A DNA stretch of 64,000 bases from Streptomonospora salina. Lineage in GTDB: Bacteria > Actinomycetota > Actinomycetes > Streptosporangiales > Streptosporangiaceae. Of this stretch, positions 29,894 to 38,960 are shown piece by piece (the first letter of the stretch is position 1; each line of letters begins with the position of its first letter). The notes below the pieces were generated by a model that searched no databases, was not told the DNA's origin, and saw only the letters and a list, made by a program, of their open reading frames with translations. The stretch spans positions 4,548,501 to 4,612,500 of the forward strand of contig NZ_JACHLY010000001.1 in the NCBI RefSeq assembly GCF_014204715.1. Reading direction: 5' to 3'. A program made the translations under genes and the position numbers.

Positions 29894-32089
29894 ATGGTGA
29901 CCCCTGCGCCCTTCGGGGCGGAACACGCACCCCCGTCCTCCTCCGAGCCCACCGCGGCGGCAGCGGGCCCCGGCGACGAGGCCGCGCTGCGGCAGGCCGC
30001 CGAGGAGCGGCTGCGCGCATTGGCCGGCGAGTCCGCGCAGTTGCGTGAGGACCAGTGGAGCGCCGTGCGCGCTCTGGTGGCCGAGCGCCGCCGCGCCCTG
30101 GTCGTCCAGCGCACCGGGTGGGGCAAGTCGGCGGTGTACTTCGTCGCCACGGCACTGCTGCGCGCCGCCGGGGCGGGCCCCACGGTCATCGTCTCCCCGC
30201 TGCTGGCGCTCATGCGCAACCAGATCGCCGCCGCCGAACGGGCCGGCATCCGCGCCCGCACGATCAACAGCGCCAACCTGGACGACTGGGACGCGATCTA
30301 CGCCGAGATCACCGCCGGACAGGTCGACGTTCTCCTGGTCAGTCCCGAACGGCTGAACAACCCCGACTTCCGCGACCGGGCCCTGCCCGAGCTCGCCGCG
30401 GGCGCCGGCCTGCTCGTCGTCGACGAGGCCCACTGCATTTCCGACTGGGGCCACGACTTCCGGCCCGACTACCGCCGCATCCGCACGCTGCTGCGCGGGC
30501 TCGGGTCCGACACCCCGGTGCTGGCCACCACCGCCACCGCCAACGGACGCGTCACCCGCGACGTCGCCGAGCAGCTGGAGACCGGCGACGGCGCCGCCAC
30601 CCTGGTTCTGCGCGGCGGACTGGACCGGGCCAGCCTGCGCCTGTCGGTGGTCGAACTGGCCGACACTCCCGCGCGCTGGAGCTGGCTGGCCCGGCGCCTG
30701 GACGAGCTGCCCGGGTCCGGCATCGTCTACGCCCTCACCGTCGCCGCCGCCAACGACACCGCCGCCTTCCTGGCCGAACGCGGCTACGACGTGTGCGCCT
30801 ACACCGGCCAGACCGATCCCGACGAGCGCCGCCGCGCCGAGGACGACCTGCTGGCCAACCGCACCAAGGCGCTGGTGGCCACCAGCGCACTGGGCATGGG
30901 GTTCGACAAGTCCGACCTGGGCTTCGTCGTGCACTTGGGGGCCCCGCAATCGCCGATCTCCTACTACCAGCAGGTCGGCCGGGCCGGGCGCGGGCTGGAG
31001 CGCGCCGAGGCCGTGCTCCTGCCCGGCCGGGAGGATCGCGAGATCTGGTCGTATTTCGCTTCGATGGCGTTTCCCGCGGAAGAGACCGTGCGCCACGCGC
31101 TGGACGTGCTGGCCGAAGCGGGCGAGCCGCTGTCCCTGCCGCGCCTGGAGACCCGGGTGGACCTCGGGCGCAGTCGGCTGGAGCAGATGCTGAAGGTGCT
31201 CGACGTCGACGGAGCGGTGCGGCGAGTGCGCGGCGGCTGGGTGGCCACCGGCGAGCCCTGGGCCTACGACACCGAGCGCTACGCCGCCGTCGCGGCGGCC
31301 CGCGAGCACGAGCAGCAGGCGATGCTCGACTACATCGCCACCGGCTCCTGCCGCATGGAGTTCCTGCGGAGCCAGCTCGACGATCCCGGGGCCGAGCCCT
31401 GCGGACGGTGCGACAACTGCGCCGGGGCGCCGCCGGCCGCATCGGTCGACGACGGCGACCGCGAGGCCGCCGCCCGCCACCTGGACCGCCCCGGTGTCGC
31501 GGTGGCGCCCCGCAAGCAGTGGCCCTCGGGTATGGCCGCACTGGGGATCGACCTCTCCGGCAAGATCGATCCCGACGATCGGGCGGAACAGGGCCGTGCG
31601 CTGGCCCGGCTCACCGATATCGGCTGGGGCGCCGAGCTGCGGCGGCTGCTCAACCCCGAGTCCCCCGACGAGCCGGTGGGCGAGCGCGCGTTCCAGGGGC
31701 TCGTCGGCGTCCTCGCCGACTGGTCCTGGAACCGCCGCCCGGCGGGTGTGGTCGCCCTGCCTTCGCGCACCCGGCCCCGCCTGATCGCCGACCTGGCCCG
31801 GCGCCTGTGCGAGACGGGCCGGCTGGAGCCGGTGGGTGCCCTCGCCTACACCGACCCCGAGGACGGGCCGGGACCGCGCCGCCACAACAGCGCCCAGCGC
31901 TTGGCCCAGGTCCACCGCGCACTCGCGGTTCCGCCCCCGGTCGCCGCGGGGGTGGAAGCACTGGGCGGCCCGGTGCTGCTGGTCGACGATCAGACCGATA
32001 CCGGCTGGACCGTTGCGGTGGCCGCCCGGCTGCTGAAGCGGGCCGGCGCACAGGAGGTCCTGCCGCTGGTTCTGGCGGCGAAGAGCTGA
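29894..32089 (+). CDS. RecQ-family DNA helicase with C-terminal phosphoribosyltransferase-like domain
   Basis: The 731-residue protein starts with an SF2 helicase core: Q-motif LREDQWSAVRAL, Walker A-like RTGWGKSA (about residue 74), DEAHCISDWGHDFRPDYRRI (D177 onward), TATANGRV, and SALGMGFDKSD with QVGRAGRG. The RecQ zinc site ends with CGRCDNC (about 503-509). No HRDC domain is seen. Instead, residues about 610-731 look like a PRTase fold, with VVALPSRTRP, HNSAQRLAQV and a PRPP-loop-like LVDDQTDTGWT. The unwinding role in repair is inferred from the family. It begins 88 bases after mrpG and is a separate unit. Confidence 0.9.
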   Translation: MVTPAPFGAEHAPPSSSEPTAAAAGPGDEAALRQAAEERLRALAGESAQLREDQWSAVRALVAERRRALVVQRTGWGKSAVYFVATALLRAAGAGPTVIVSPLLALMRNQIAAAERAGIRARTINSANLDDWDAIYAEITAGQVDVLLVSPERLNNPDFRDRALPELAAGAGLLVVDEAHCISDWGHDFRPDYRRIRTLLRGLGSDTPVLATTATANGRVTRDVAEQLETGDGAATLVLRGGLDRASLRLSVVELADTPARWSWLARRLDELPGSGIVYALTVAAANDTAAFLAERGYDVCAYTGQTDPDERRRAEDDLLANRTKALVATSALGMGFDKSDLGFVVHLGAPQSPISYYQQVGRAGRGLERAEAVLLPGREDREIWSYFASMAFPAEETVRHALDVLAEAGEPLSLPRLETRVDLGRSRLEQMLKVLDVDGAVRRVRGGWVATGEPWAYDTERYAAVAAAREHEQQAMLDYIATGSCRMEFLRSQLDDPGAEPCGRCDNCAGAPPAASVDDGDREAAARHLDRPGVAVAPRKQWPSGMAALGIDLSGKIDPDDRAEQGRALARLTDIGWGAELRRLLNPESPDEPVGERAFQGLVGVLADWSWNRRPAGVVALPSRTRPRLIADLARRLCETGRLEPVGALAYTDPEDGPGPRRHNSAQRLAQVHRALAVPPPVAAGVEALGGPVLLVDDQTDTGWTVAVAARLLKRAGAQEVLPLVLAAKS

Positions 32090-32146
32090 CCGGCTCCGGA
32101 GCCCGATGCGCGCGGTGTGCCGGGCACGCCGCCTTCGGCGCGGGGC

Positions 32147-33046
32147 TCAGTCGCCCAGGTCGGGGCGGGCTCCCGGCTGGTGCAGCGCCCGGGCGGCGAG
32201 GTTCTGGGAGCGGTTCAGGGCGTCTTTGGGGTGCTTGCCGCCCAGCCAGGGCGGCAGGAACCCCGCGATGAACGCGTCGCCGGCGCCGATCGATCCGGGG
32301 GAGGGCTCGACGGGCTCGGCCGGCACCCTCTCGGGGGCGTCACCGTTCTTGGAAGCCCAGAGCGCGCCCTCGTCGCCCAGCTTGAGCACCACGTCGGGGA
32401 ACCAGGCCGTGAGCACCTTGGCGGCGGCCTCGGGGTCCTCCCTGCCGGTCAGGACCTTGGCCTGGCGCGTGTTGGCGAACAGCAGCCGCGCGCCGTCGGT
32501 CCAGTCCAGGAAGTTCTCCGCACCCGCGCGCTCCAGCGGAGCGTGCGAGCCGCCGTCCACCGAGATCGACATTCCGGACTCGCGGGCCATGCGCAGGGCC
32601 ATGCGGCCGGCGCGGCGGGAGTCGGGGTTGATCAGGGTGAAGCCGGAGACGTGCAGGTGGCCGTCCGGGCCGAACACGTCGCGGGGAAGGTCCTCGGGCT
32701 GCAAGCGGGCGTTGGCGCCGGGGTCGCTGAGCATCGTGCGGTCGCCCTTGTGGGTGATCATGACGACGCAGGTACCGGTCGGGCGTTCGGGGTCCATGAC
32801 CAGGCGGGAGTCGATCCCGTAGCCCATGAGCTCCATTTCGCGGGTGCGACCGGTGATGTCGGATCCGCGGCGGCCCACGAAGATGGTGTCGGCCCCCTCC
32901 ATGGCCAGCCACGCGGCCACGTTGGCACCCGAGCCCCCGCCGTAGGTCTGTACGGACGACGGGGTGTCGCTCCCGCGCGCGAGAGGGTAGAACGCCCGTG
33001 CGACGCTGTCGGTCATGAGATCGCCGATCACGACCACTCGTGCCAT
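32147..33046 (-). CDS. PfkB-family carbohydrate kinase
   Basis: The 299-residue kinase has the PfkB signature 1 region YGGGSGANVAAWLA (about residues 34-47) and the ATP/anion-hole signature SIGAGDAFIAGF (about 251-262), with the catalytic Asp in GAGDA. ANTRQAKVLTG and VVLKLGDEGAL are typical. The ATG at 33046 gives the standard N-terminal VVVIGDLMTD strand. The sugar or nucleoside substrate is not evident. It is convergent with recQ and divergent from the next gene. Confidence 0.9.
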   Translation of the reverse strand: MARVVVIGDLMTDSVARAFYPLARGSDTPSSVQTYGGGSGANVAAWLAMEGADTIFVGRRGSDITGRTREMELMGYGIDSRLVMDPERPTGTCVVMITHKGDRTMLSDPGANARLQPEDLPRDVFGPDGHLHVSGFTLINPDSRRAGRMALRMARESGMSISVDGGSHAPLERAGAENFLDWTDGARLLFANTRQAKVLTGREDPEAAAKVLTAWFPDVVLKLGDEGALWASKNGDAPERVPAEPVEPSPGSIGAGDAFIAGFLPPWLGGKHPKDALNRSQNLAARALHQPGARPDLGD

Positions 33047-33286
33047 TGCCTTGCCCACCACCTTGCGGCCCCGATATGGGGGACTATGCGCGACCATGCC
33101 CGAAGAGCCTGTGTGCTGATAGACGTTAACAGGTTAGAGGGAGACGTCGGGTAACGAAGTGGCAGAGCTGCGTGATATCGGGCTTGGTGCCCGAAACCGC
33201 GCTCGCGCGCCCCGCCCGCGATGCGGAAACGGCGCGGGCGGCGTGATGTGTGCCACGCCCGCCGACGATTCGAATAGGCTCAAACC

Positions 33287-36010
33287 GTGCAGTCATACCC
33301 GAACCACTGGGAAGCCGACGTCGTCCTCACCGACGGCGGTACCGCCCACCTGCGCCCCATCACCACCGACGACGGCGAGCTCCTGCGCGCGTTCCACGAG
33401 CGCCTCTCGCCCGAGACCGTCTACTACCGCTTCTTCGCGCCCTACCCCAAGCTCTCCACGCGCGACGTGGAACGCTTCACCAACGTCGACTACGAGAACC
33501 GGGTGGCGCTCATCGCCACCATCTCCGACGTCATGGTGGCGGTGGTGCGCTACGACAAAGTCGGCCCCGACGAGGCCGAGGTCGCCTTCGTCGTCGAAGA
33601 CTCCCACCAGGGCCGCGGGCTGGCGTCGGTACTGCTGGAGCACATCGCCGCCGCTGCCATGGAGCGCGGGCTGAGCCGGTTCATCGCCGACGTGCTGCCG
33701 GAGAACCGGCGGATGATCAACGTCTTCCGCGAGGCCGGCTACACCGCTCAGCAGTCCTTCGACGAAGGCGTCATCCGCCTCACCCTGGACCTCGAACCCA
33801 CGCTCGACGCCGAAGAGGTCATGCGCGCCCGCGAGCAGCGCGCGGAGTCGCGCTCGATCGCACGCCTGCTCTTCCCCGACTCGGTCGCGGTGATCGGCGC
33901 CAGCCGCACCTCCCACACCATCGGCCAGTCGGCGCTGCGCAACCTGCTGGCCGGCGACTTCCAGGGCCCGGTCTATCCCGTGCACCCCACCGCCAAGGCC
34001 GTGGCGGGCGTGCGCGCCTACGCCAGCATCCTCGACGTTCCCGACGACGTCGACCTGGCGGTGGTGGCCGTGCGCGCCGACATGGTCGTCGACGTCGTCG
34101 AGGAGTGCGCGCAGAAGGGCGTCCACGGGCTGGTGGTCGTCAGCTCCGGCTTCGGCGAGACCGGGACCCAAGGGCGCGAACGCCAGGACGAGCTCGTCCG
34201 TACGGCGCGCGCCGCCGGCATGCGGGTGATCGGCCCCAACTGCCTGGGCATCGCCAACACCGACCCCGCGATCTCGCTCAACGCCACCCTGGCCCCCTAC
34301 GTTCCCCCGCGCGGACCCATCGGCTTCTTCTCCCAGTCGGGAGCGCTGGGCCGGGCCATCCTGCAGCGCGTGGCCGAGCGCGGCATGGGGCTGTCGACGT
34401 TCGTCTCGGCCGGCAACCGCGCCGACGTCTCGGGCAACGACCTCGTGCAGTACTGGCAGGAGGATTCGGCCACCAAGGTCGTGCTGCAGTACCTGGAGTC
34501 GTTGGGCAACCCCCGCAAGTTCACCCGCCTGGCCCGCCGCCTGGCCAAGGAGAAGCCGGTGGTGGCGGTGCGCAGCGGCGGCTCCGCGGGCGTGCCCACC
34601 GGCCACGCGGCCGGCGCGCTCTCGCTCCCCGACTACGCGGTGACCTCCCTGTTCGAGCAGGCCGGGGTCGTGCGCGTGGACGACATCACCCAGATGTTCG
34701 ACGTCGCGCAGCTCTTCGCCTACCAGCCGCTGCCGGCCGGACCGCGGATGGGCATCGTGGGCAACTCCGACTCGCTGGGCCTGCTCGCCAAGGACGCCTC
34801 CGTGCGCCAGGGCCTCAAACCCCGCGATCCCCGGGCGCTGGGACCGACCGCCACCGCCGAGGATTTCGACCGGGCGCTGGCCGAACTGCTCGCCGACGAC
34901 TCCGTCGACTCCGTGGTCGTGGTGTTCATCCCCGCCCTGACCCCCATCTCCGACGACGTCGCCGAAGTCATGCGCGCCCGGGCCGCCACCGCGGACAAGC
35001 CCATCGTCACGACCTACCTCGGCTACCAGGGGCTGCCTTCCGAACTGCGCCGGATCGGCGACAACGGCGAGACCGCCGCCGGATCGATCCCCTCCTATCC
35101 CGCCCCCGAAGACGCGGTGCGGGCCCTGGCCCAGGCCACCCGCTACGCGCTCTGGCGCGAGCGCGAAAGCGGCCGCCACCCGGAGCTCGCCGACATCGAC
35201 GGCGCGCGGGCGCGGTCCGTCATCGACGAGGCCCGGGACCGGGGCGCCCAGGACGAGGACGCGGGCAAGCCCGTCTGGTTCACCAGCGAACCCGTGCTCG
35301 ACGACGAGTCGGCCGCCGACCGCGAGACCGCCTACGCGCTGCTGTCCTGCTACGGAGTCGACGCCGTGCCCTTCATCCCGGTCTCCGGCGCCGACGAGGC
35401 GGTGCAGGCGGCCGAGCGGCTGGGGTATCCGGTGGTGGTCAAGGCCAACGCCCTCGACCTGCGGCTGCGGGCCGGCGGCACCGGCATCCGCGCCGACCTG
35501 CACACGGCCACCGACGTGCGCGGCGCTTTCGTCGCGATGGAGGAGCGGCTGGGGCCCGACGCGAAGCTCGTGGTGCAGTCCATGGTCGTTCCGGGGGTGC
35601 CGACGGTCATCCGGGCGGGCGAGAATCCCTCGTTCGGCTCGGTGGTGGGGTTCGGACTGGCGGATGTGACGGCGGAACTGCTCGACGACCGCGCCTTCCG
35701 GCTCGCCCCCCTCACCGACACCGACGCCTCCGACCTGGTGCACGCCGTCCGCGCGGCCCCGCTGCTGTTCGGCCTGCCCGCCGGGGCGACCAGCCTGGCC
35801 GAGCAACCCAACATCGAGGCCCTGGAGGAGACCCTGGTGCGGGTGTCGCGGCTCGTGGACGCCTTCCCCGAGGTCGCCCATATCGAGCTCGACCCGGTGA
35901 TCGTCAACTCCTCGGGCGCCCACGTGCTCGGATCGCGGGTGTGGCTGCGGGAATCGCCCGACCGCCGCATGGACTCCGGGCCGCGGCGCCTGCGCAACGT
36001 GACCTTCTAG
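33287..36010 (+). CDS. GNAT - acyl-CoA synthetase (ADP-forming-like) fusion, Pat-type protein acetyltransferase
   Basis: The 907-residue protein has an N-terminal GNAT domain (about residues 18-170; motif A EDSHQGRGLASVLLEHI). This is followed by a CoA-binding Rossmann domain (about 205-330, SVAVIGASRTSHTIGQSALRNL), a succinyl-CoA-ligase-like flavodoxin domain (GFFSQSGALGRAIL), and an ATP-grasp domain (about 680-890, YPVVVKANALDLRLRAGG; ELDPVIVN). In related actinobacterial proteins the GNAT acetylates Lys of acyl-CoA synthetases, while the ligase part acts in regulation. The usual catalytic His region is not obvious, so the ligase part may be inactive. GTG start. Confidence 0.88.
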   Translation: MQSYPNHWEADVVLTDGGTAHLRPITTDDGELLRAFHERLSPETVYYRFFAPYPKLSTRDVERFTNVDYENRVALIATISDVMVAVVRYDKVGPDEAEVAFVVEDSHQGRGLASVLLEHIAAAAMERGLSRFIADVLPENRRMINVFREAGYTAQQSFDEGVIRLTLDLEPTLDAEEVMRAREQRAESRSIARLLFPDSVAVIGASRTSHTIGQSALRNLLAGDFQGPVYPVHPTAKAVAGVRAYASILDVPDDVDLAVVAVRADMVVDVVEECAQKGVHGLVVVSSGFGETGTQGRERQDELVRTARAAGMRVIGPNCLGIANTDPAISLNATLAPYVPPRGPIGFFSQSGALGRAILQRVAERGMGLSTFVSAGNRADVSGNDLVQYWQEDSATKVVLQYLESLGNPRKFTRLARRLAKEKPVVAVRSGGSAGVPTGHAAGALSLPDYAVTSLFEQAGVVRVDDITQMFDVAQLFAYQPLPAGPRMGIVGNSDSLGLLAKDASVRQGLKPRDPRALGPTATAEDFDRALAELLADDSVDSVVVVFIPALTPISDDVAEVMRARAATADKPIVTTYLGYQGLPSELRRIGDNGETAAGSIPSYPAPEDAVRALAQATRYALWRERESGRHPELADIDGARARSVIDEARDRGAQDEDAGKPVWFTSEPVLDDESAADRETAYALLSCYGVDAVPFIPVSGADEAVQAAERLGYPVVVKANALDLRLRAGGTGIRADLHTATDVRGAFVAMEERLGPDAKLVVQSMVVPGVPTVIRAGENPSFGSVVGFGLADVTAELLDDRAFRLAPLTDTDASDLVHAVRAAPLLFGLPAGATSLAEQPNIEALEETLVRVSRLVDAFPEVAHIELDPVIVNSSGAHVLGSRVWLRESPDRRMDSGPRRLRNVTF

Positions 36011-36019
36011 CCCGCCGGG

Positions 36020-36058
36020 GCCGGCCCGACCCGCCTGTTCGGCCCGGTCGGGTCCGGC
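36020..36058 (+). terminator. Hairpin after the GNAT-ligase gene
   Basis: GCCGG-CCCGACC (36020-36031) pairs with GGTCGGG-CCGGC (36046-36052 and 36054-36058) with a single bulged T at 36053, a 12-base-pair stem starting ten bases after the stop codon. The position fits a terminator. Confidence 0.6.
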
Positions 36059-36198
36059 TCGGCGGCTATCGGGTATCGGGCGGCGCGGTCCGCCGCTCCG
36101 CGGCGCGCGTCCGCCGCCCCGCCGGGGCGGCCGACACGCGCGTCCCGATCCGCCCACCGTGTGCGGCCGCGATAGCGGCGGCCACGCGGGGCGGACGC

Positions 36199-36354
36199 TC
36201 AGGCCGGGTCGGGCTGAGGCTCGGGATCCGGCGGCAGCGGTCCGGGGCCCGGCTCGGGGCCGGGGTCGGGCGGTAGCGGCCCCGGGTCCGGGTCCGGCAA
36301 CGGTGGACCGCCGGGATCCGGGGGCGCCGGTACTGGAGGCACGGTTGCGTACAT
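36199..36354 (-). CDS. Possible small proline-rich protein, 51 aa (uncertain)
   Basis: An ATG-started frame of 51 residues is dominated by Pro (about half), Asp and Gly, with the octapeptide-like unit PGPLPPDP repeated twice and a degenerate PGP/PDP register. There is no recognisable domain or membrane segment, and no strong ribosome site. It could be a real small disordered protein or only low-complexity DNA. It is divergent from the DUF5998 gene, 120 bases away. Confidence 0.3.
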   Translation of the reverse strand: MYATVPPVPAPPDPGGPPLPDPDPGPLPPDPGPEPGPGPLPPDPEPQPDPA

Positions 36355-36474
36355 GCCCCGGGTGCTACCCGCCGGCGCCGCGTGTTCCACGTCCGCGCGG
36401 GATCGTTCGGATCCGGCGTCGGGATCGGGCGCCGGCATGTGCGATCGGTCGCCAGAAGAAGGCAGGATGGAAGC

Positions 36475-37068
36475 ATGAGGAAAACGCGTGCCGTGTCCAC
36501 CGACTGGCGCTTGGAGATCGAGCGCAGCGGCTACTATCCGGCCCTGGTGATCGACGCCGTCGCCACAGCCCTCGGCGAGGAGGAGGCCGAGGCTTTCGTC
36601 GTCCACCACGAGGCCACCTTCGACCCTGCTCTGGAGATGCGGCGGCACATCACCGTCCTGCTTCTGACTCCCACGCGGCTGCTCGTGTGCCACACCGACG
36701 AGCACCCGCCCGCCGAATCGGGGGGCCGCCCGCACGCATCCACCACCACCGACGCCATCCGGCTCGGCAACATCCAGTCGGTGGCGCTGACCCGCGTCGT
36801 CTCCGACCCCGCCAACTACGTGCCCGGGACCGCGCCCAGCGAGGCCGTCCTCAGCATCGCCGTGGGGGTGAGCCCCGGCGCGATCGCCAACATCGACCTT
36901 GAGCCCGCCTCGTGCAACGACGACTCCTGCGAACTCGACCACGGCTACACCGGCGCCGTCACCGCGGAGCCGCTGACCGTGCGGGTCAGCCAGACCGCTG
37001 ACGGCACCGACTCCGTGTCCAACCTGATCCACTTCACCGACGTGCTGTGCGAGGCCACCGGAACCTGA
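36475..37068 (+). CDS. DUF5998 family protein
   Basis: The 197-residue soluble protein contains YPALVIDAV, EEAEAFVVHHEATFDP, RRHITVLLLTPTRLLV and LEPASCNDDSCELDHGYTG, the pattern of actinobacterial DUF5998. The four-residue-spaced cysteines in CNDDSCELDH could bind metal. The ATG at 36475 is chosen because the family N-terminus follows directly. It precedes a phosphodiesterase-like gene by 146 bases, a pairing I recall from other actinobacteria. Function is unknown. Confidence 0.85.
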   Translation: MRKTRAVSTDWRLEIERSGYYPALVIDAVATALGEEEAEAFVVHHEATFDPALEMRRHITVLLLTPTRLLVCHTDEHPPAESGGRPHASTTTDAIRLGNIQSVALTRVVSDPANYVPGTAPSEAVLSIAVGVSPGAIANIDLEPASCNDDSCELDHGYTGAVTAEPLTVRVSQTADGTDSVSNLIHFTDVLCEATGT

Positions 37069-37213
37069 GCCGCCGGGCAGGAGCGGCGGCGGACGCCGGG
37101 GCGGCCGACGGCGCCCCACGCGGCGCGGGCGCGCCGGGGAACCGGGGGAGGGCGGCGGTCCGGCCCTCGGCAGACGCTCGACGCCAACGCAGACACACGG
37201 AAGGAACCCGCTC

Positions 37214-38353
37214 GTGCCCGCCGACACCGACGACCTCACCGCCCCCCGCTACGGCGCCTCGCTGGCTTCGCTGACCACCTCGGTCCTGGCGTCCCTGGGC
37301 GTCGCCGGAGAGGCCGACGCGCTGGGACTGCCGCCGGTGCGGCGCGCCTGCGTGCTGCTCGTCGACGGCATGGGTTGGGAAGCGCTGCGTGCCAACCGCA
37401 GGCATGCGCCGTTCCTGGCCGGGCTGCTGGAGACCGGATCGCCCATCTCCGCCGGCTGCCCCACCACCACCGCGACCAGTCTGACGACCGTGGGCACCGG
37501 CCGTCCGCCCGGCCGGCACGGCGTCGTGGGCTACCAGGTCGCCGTACCCGGTACCGAGCGCGTGCTGAACCAGCTGCGGTGGGGCGCCCCCGACATCGTG
37601 CCGGAGAACTGGCAGCCGCACACCACCGCCTACGAGCGTGCCGAGCGCGCCGGTGTCCGCACCGCCTACATCGCCGCCGGCGCCTACCGCGGCAGCGGAC
37701 TGAGCCGCGCCAGCGCGCGCGGCGGCCGCTACGTCGGAGCCGACAGCATCACCGACCTCGCCGTACGCGCCGGCGAGGCGCTGGAAGGCGACGACCGCGT
37801 GTACGCCTTCGTCTACCACTCCGACCTCGACTCCCTCGGCCACGTCCACGGCGTCGACTCGCCCCACTGGCGGACGCATCTGGGCTACGTCGACCGCCTC
37901 GCCGAGCGGATCGCCGACTCCCTGCCGCCCGACGCCGCCCTGTACATCACCGCCGATCACGGCATGGTCGACACCGCGCCCGGCACCCGTATCGACATCG
38001 AGTCCGAGCCCGCCTTCAACGCGGGCGTGCGCCTGCGTGCGGGCGAGCCGCGCGCCCGCCACATCTACACCCGCGACGGCGCCGCCGCCGACGTCGCCGC
38101 TGCCTGGCGCGAGCTCCTGGACGACCGCGCGCTGGTCCTCACTCGCGCCGAAGCGTCGGACCGGGGTCTGTTCGGCGACGTCGAGGACGCCGTGCGGCCC
38201 CGCATCGGCGACGTCCTCGTCCTGGCACGCGCCAACACCGTCCTGGTCGCCCCCGAGGCCGAACGCACCGTCAGCGGACTGATCGGCCACCACGGCTCGC
38301 TCACCGCCGACGAGCTGCGGGTGCCTCTGTTGCGGGTCGGCACCGTGGCCTAA
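37214..38353 (+). CDS. Alkaline phosphatase/nucleotide pyrophosphatase family protein
   Basis: The 379-residue protein belongs to the type I phosphodiesterase/pyrophosphatase superfamily (PF01663). It has the N-terminal metal Asp and nucleophile regions (ACVLLVDGMGWEAL; CPTTTATSLTTVGTG with the likely catalytic Thr/Ser), the H-G-V-V-G-Y block, YHSDLDSLGHVHG and ITADHGMVD, which supply the remaining zinc ligands. No signal peptide is present, so it is cytoplasmic. GTG start. The substrate is unknown. Confidence 0.87.
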   Translation: MPADTDDLTAPRYGASLASLTTSVLASLGVAGEADALGLPPVRRACVLLVDGMGWEALRANRRHAPFLAGLLETGSPISAGCPTTTATSLTTVGTGRPPGRHGVVGYQVAVPGTERVLNQLRWGAPDIVPENWQPHTTAYERAERAGVRTAYIAAGAYRGSGLSRASARGGRYVGADSITDLAVRAGEALEGDDRVYAFVYHSDLDSLGHVHGVDSPHWRTHLGYVDRLAERIADSLPPDAALYITADHGMVDTAPGTRIDIESEPAFNAGVRLRAGEPRARHIYTRDGAAADVAAAWRELLDDRALVLTRAEASDRGLFGDVEDAVRPRIGDVLVLARANTVLVAPEAERTVSGLIGHHGSLTADELRVPLLRVGTVA

Positions 38354-38362
38354 GGTGTCCCC

Positions 38363-38857
38363 GTGAACTCCCCGGACCCCGCTCCCGACTTCGAACTGCT
38401 CGACCAGGACGGCACCGCCCGCACCCTCGCCGGGCTACTGGCCGAGGGCGGCCCCGTCGTCCTGTTCTTCTACCCGGCCGCCATGACACCGGGCTGCACC
38501 GCCGAGAGCTGCCGCTTCCGCGACCTCGCCGCCGAGTTCGCCGACGTGGGCGCCCAGCGTGTGGGGATCAGCGCCGACGCGGTCGACACCCAGCGCGCCT
38601 TCGCCGACAAGAACGGATTCGACTACCCGCTCCTGGCCGACCCCGACGGCGCCGTCGCCCGCAGCTACGGCGTCCGCCGCGGCGGTCCGCTGGGTTCGCT
38701 GGCGCCGACTCGCCGCGCCACGTTCGTGATCGACACCGACCGGCGGATCCGGCACACGGTCGCCAGTGAGCTGCGCATGCAGGCCCACGCCGACGGTGCC
38801 CTGCGCGCCCTGCGGGAACTGCGCGCAGCCGGAGAGCGGGACGGGCGCGGCGAGTGA
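38363..38857 (+). CDS. bcp: Peroxiredoxin, BCP/PrxQ type
   Basis: The 164-residue thiol peroxidase reduces hydroperoxides with thioredoxin. The peroxidatic Cys is C45 in TPGCTAESC and the resolving Cys is C50, the CxxxxC pattern of the BCP/PrxQ group. VLFFYPAAMTPGCT and GISADAVDTQRAFADK are family blocks; the usual K in YPK is replaced by A, which is common. It starts with GTG 9 bases after the preceding stop, so it is likely co-transcribed with the phosphatase-like gene. Confidence 0.9.
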   Translation: MNSPDPAPDFELLDQDGTARTLAGLLAEGGPVVLFFYPAAMTPGCTAESCRFRDLAAEFADVGAQRVGISADAVDTQRAFADKNGFDYPLLADPDGAVARSYGVRRGGPLGSLAPTRRATFVIDTDRRIRHTVASELRMQAHADGALRALRELRAAGERDGRGE

Positions 38858-38960
38858 GCCGCGCGGCGCACCTGCCGGTGCGGGCCCGCCGGGCCCGCTC
38901 GGGCCCGACCCCGGCGCGCGTCGGGCGACCACACGGCACAACGGAAGGGGCCGCCGGGAC

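Noticed and set aside
32100-32146. Terminator between recQ and the PfkB gene
   Set aside because: Only a four-base stem (GCCG-CCTT-CGGC) is visible, too weak to call.
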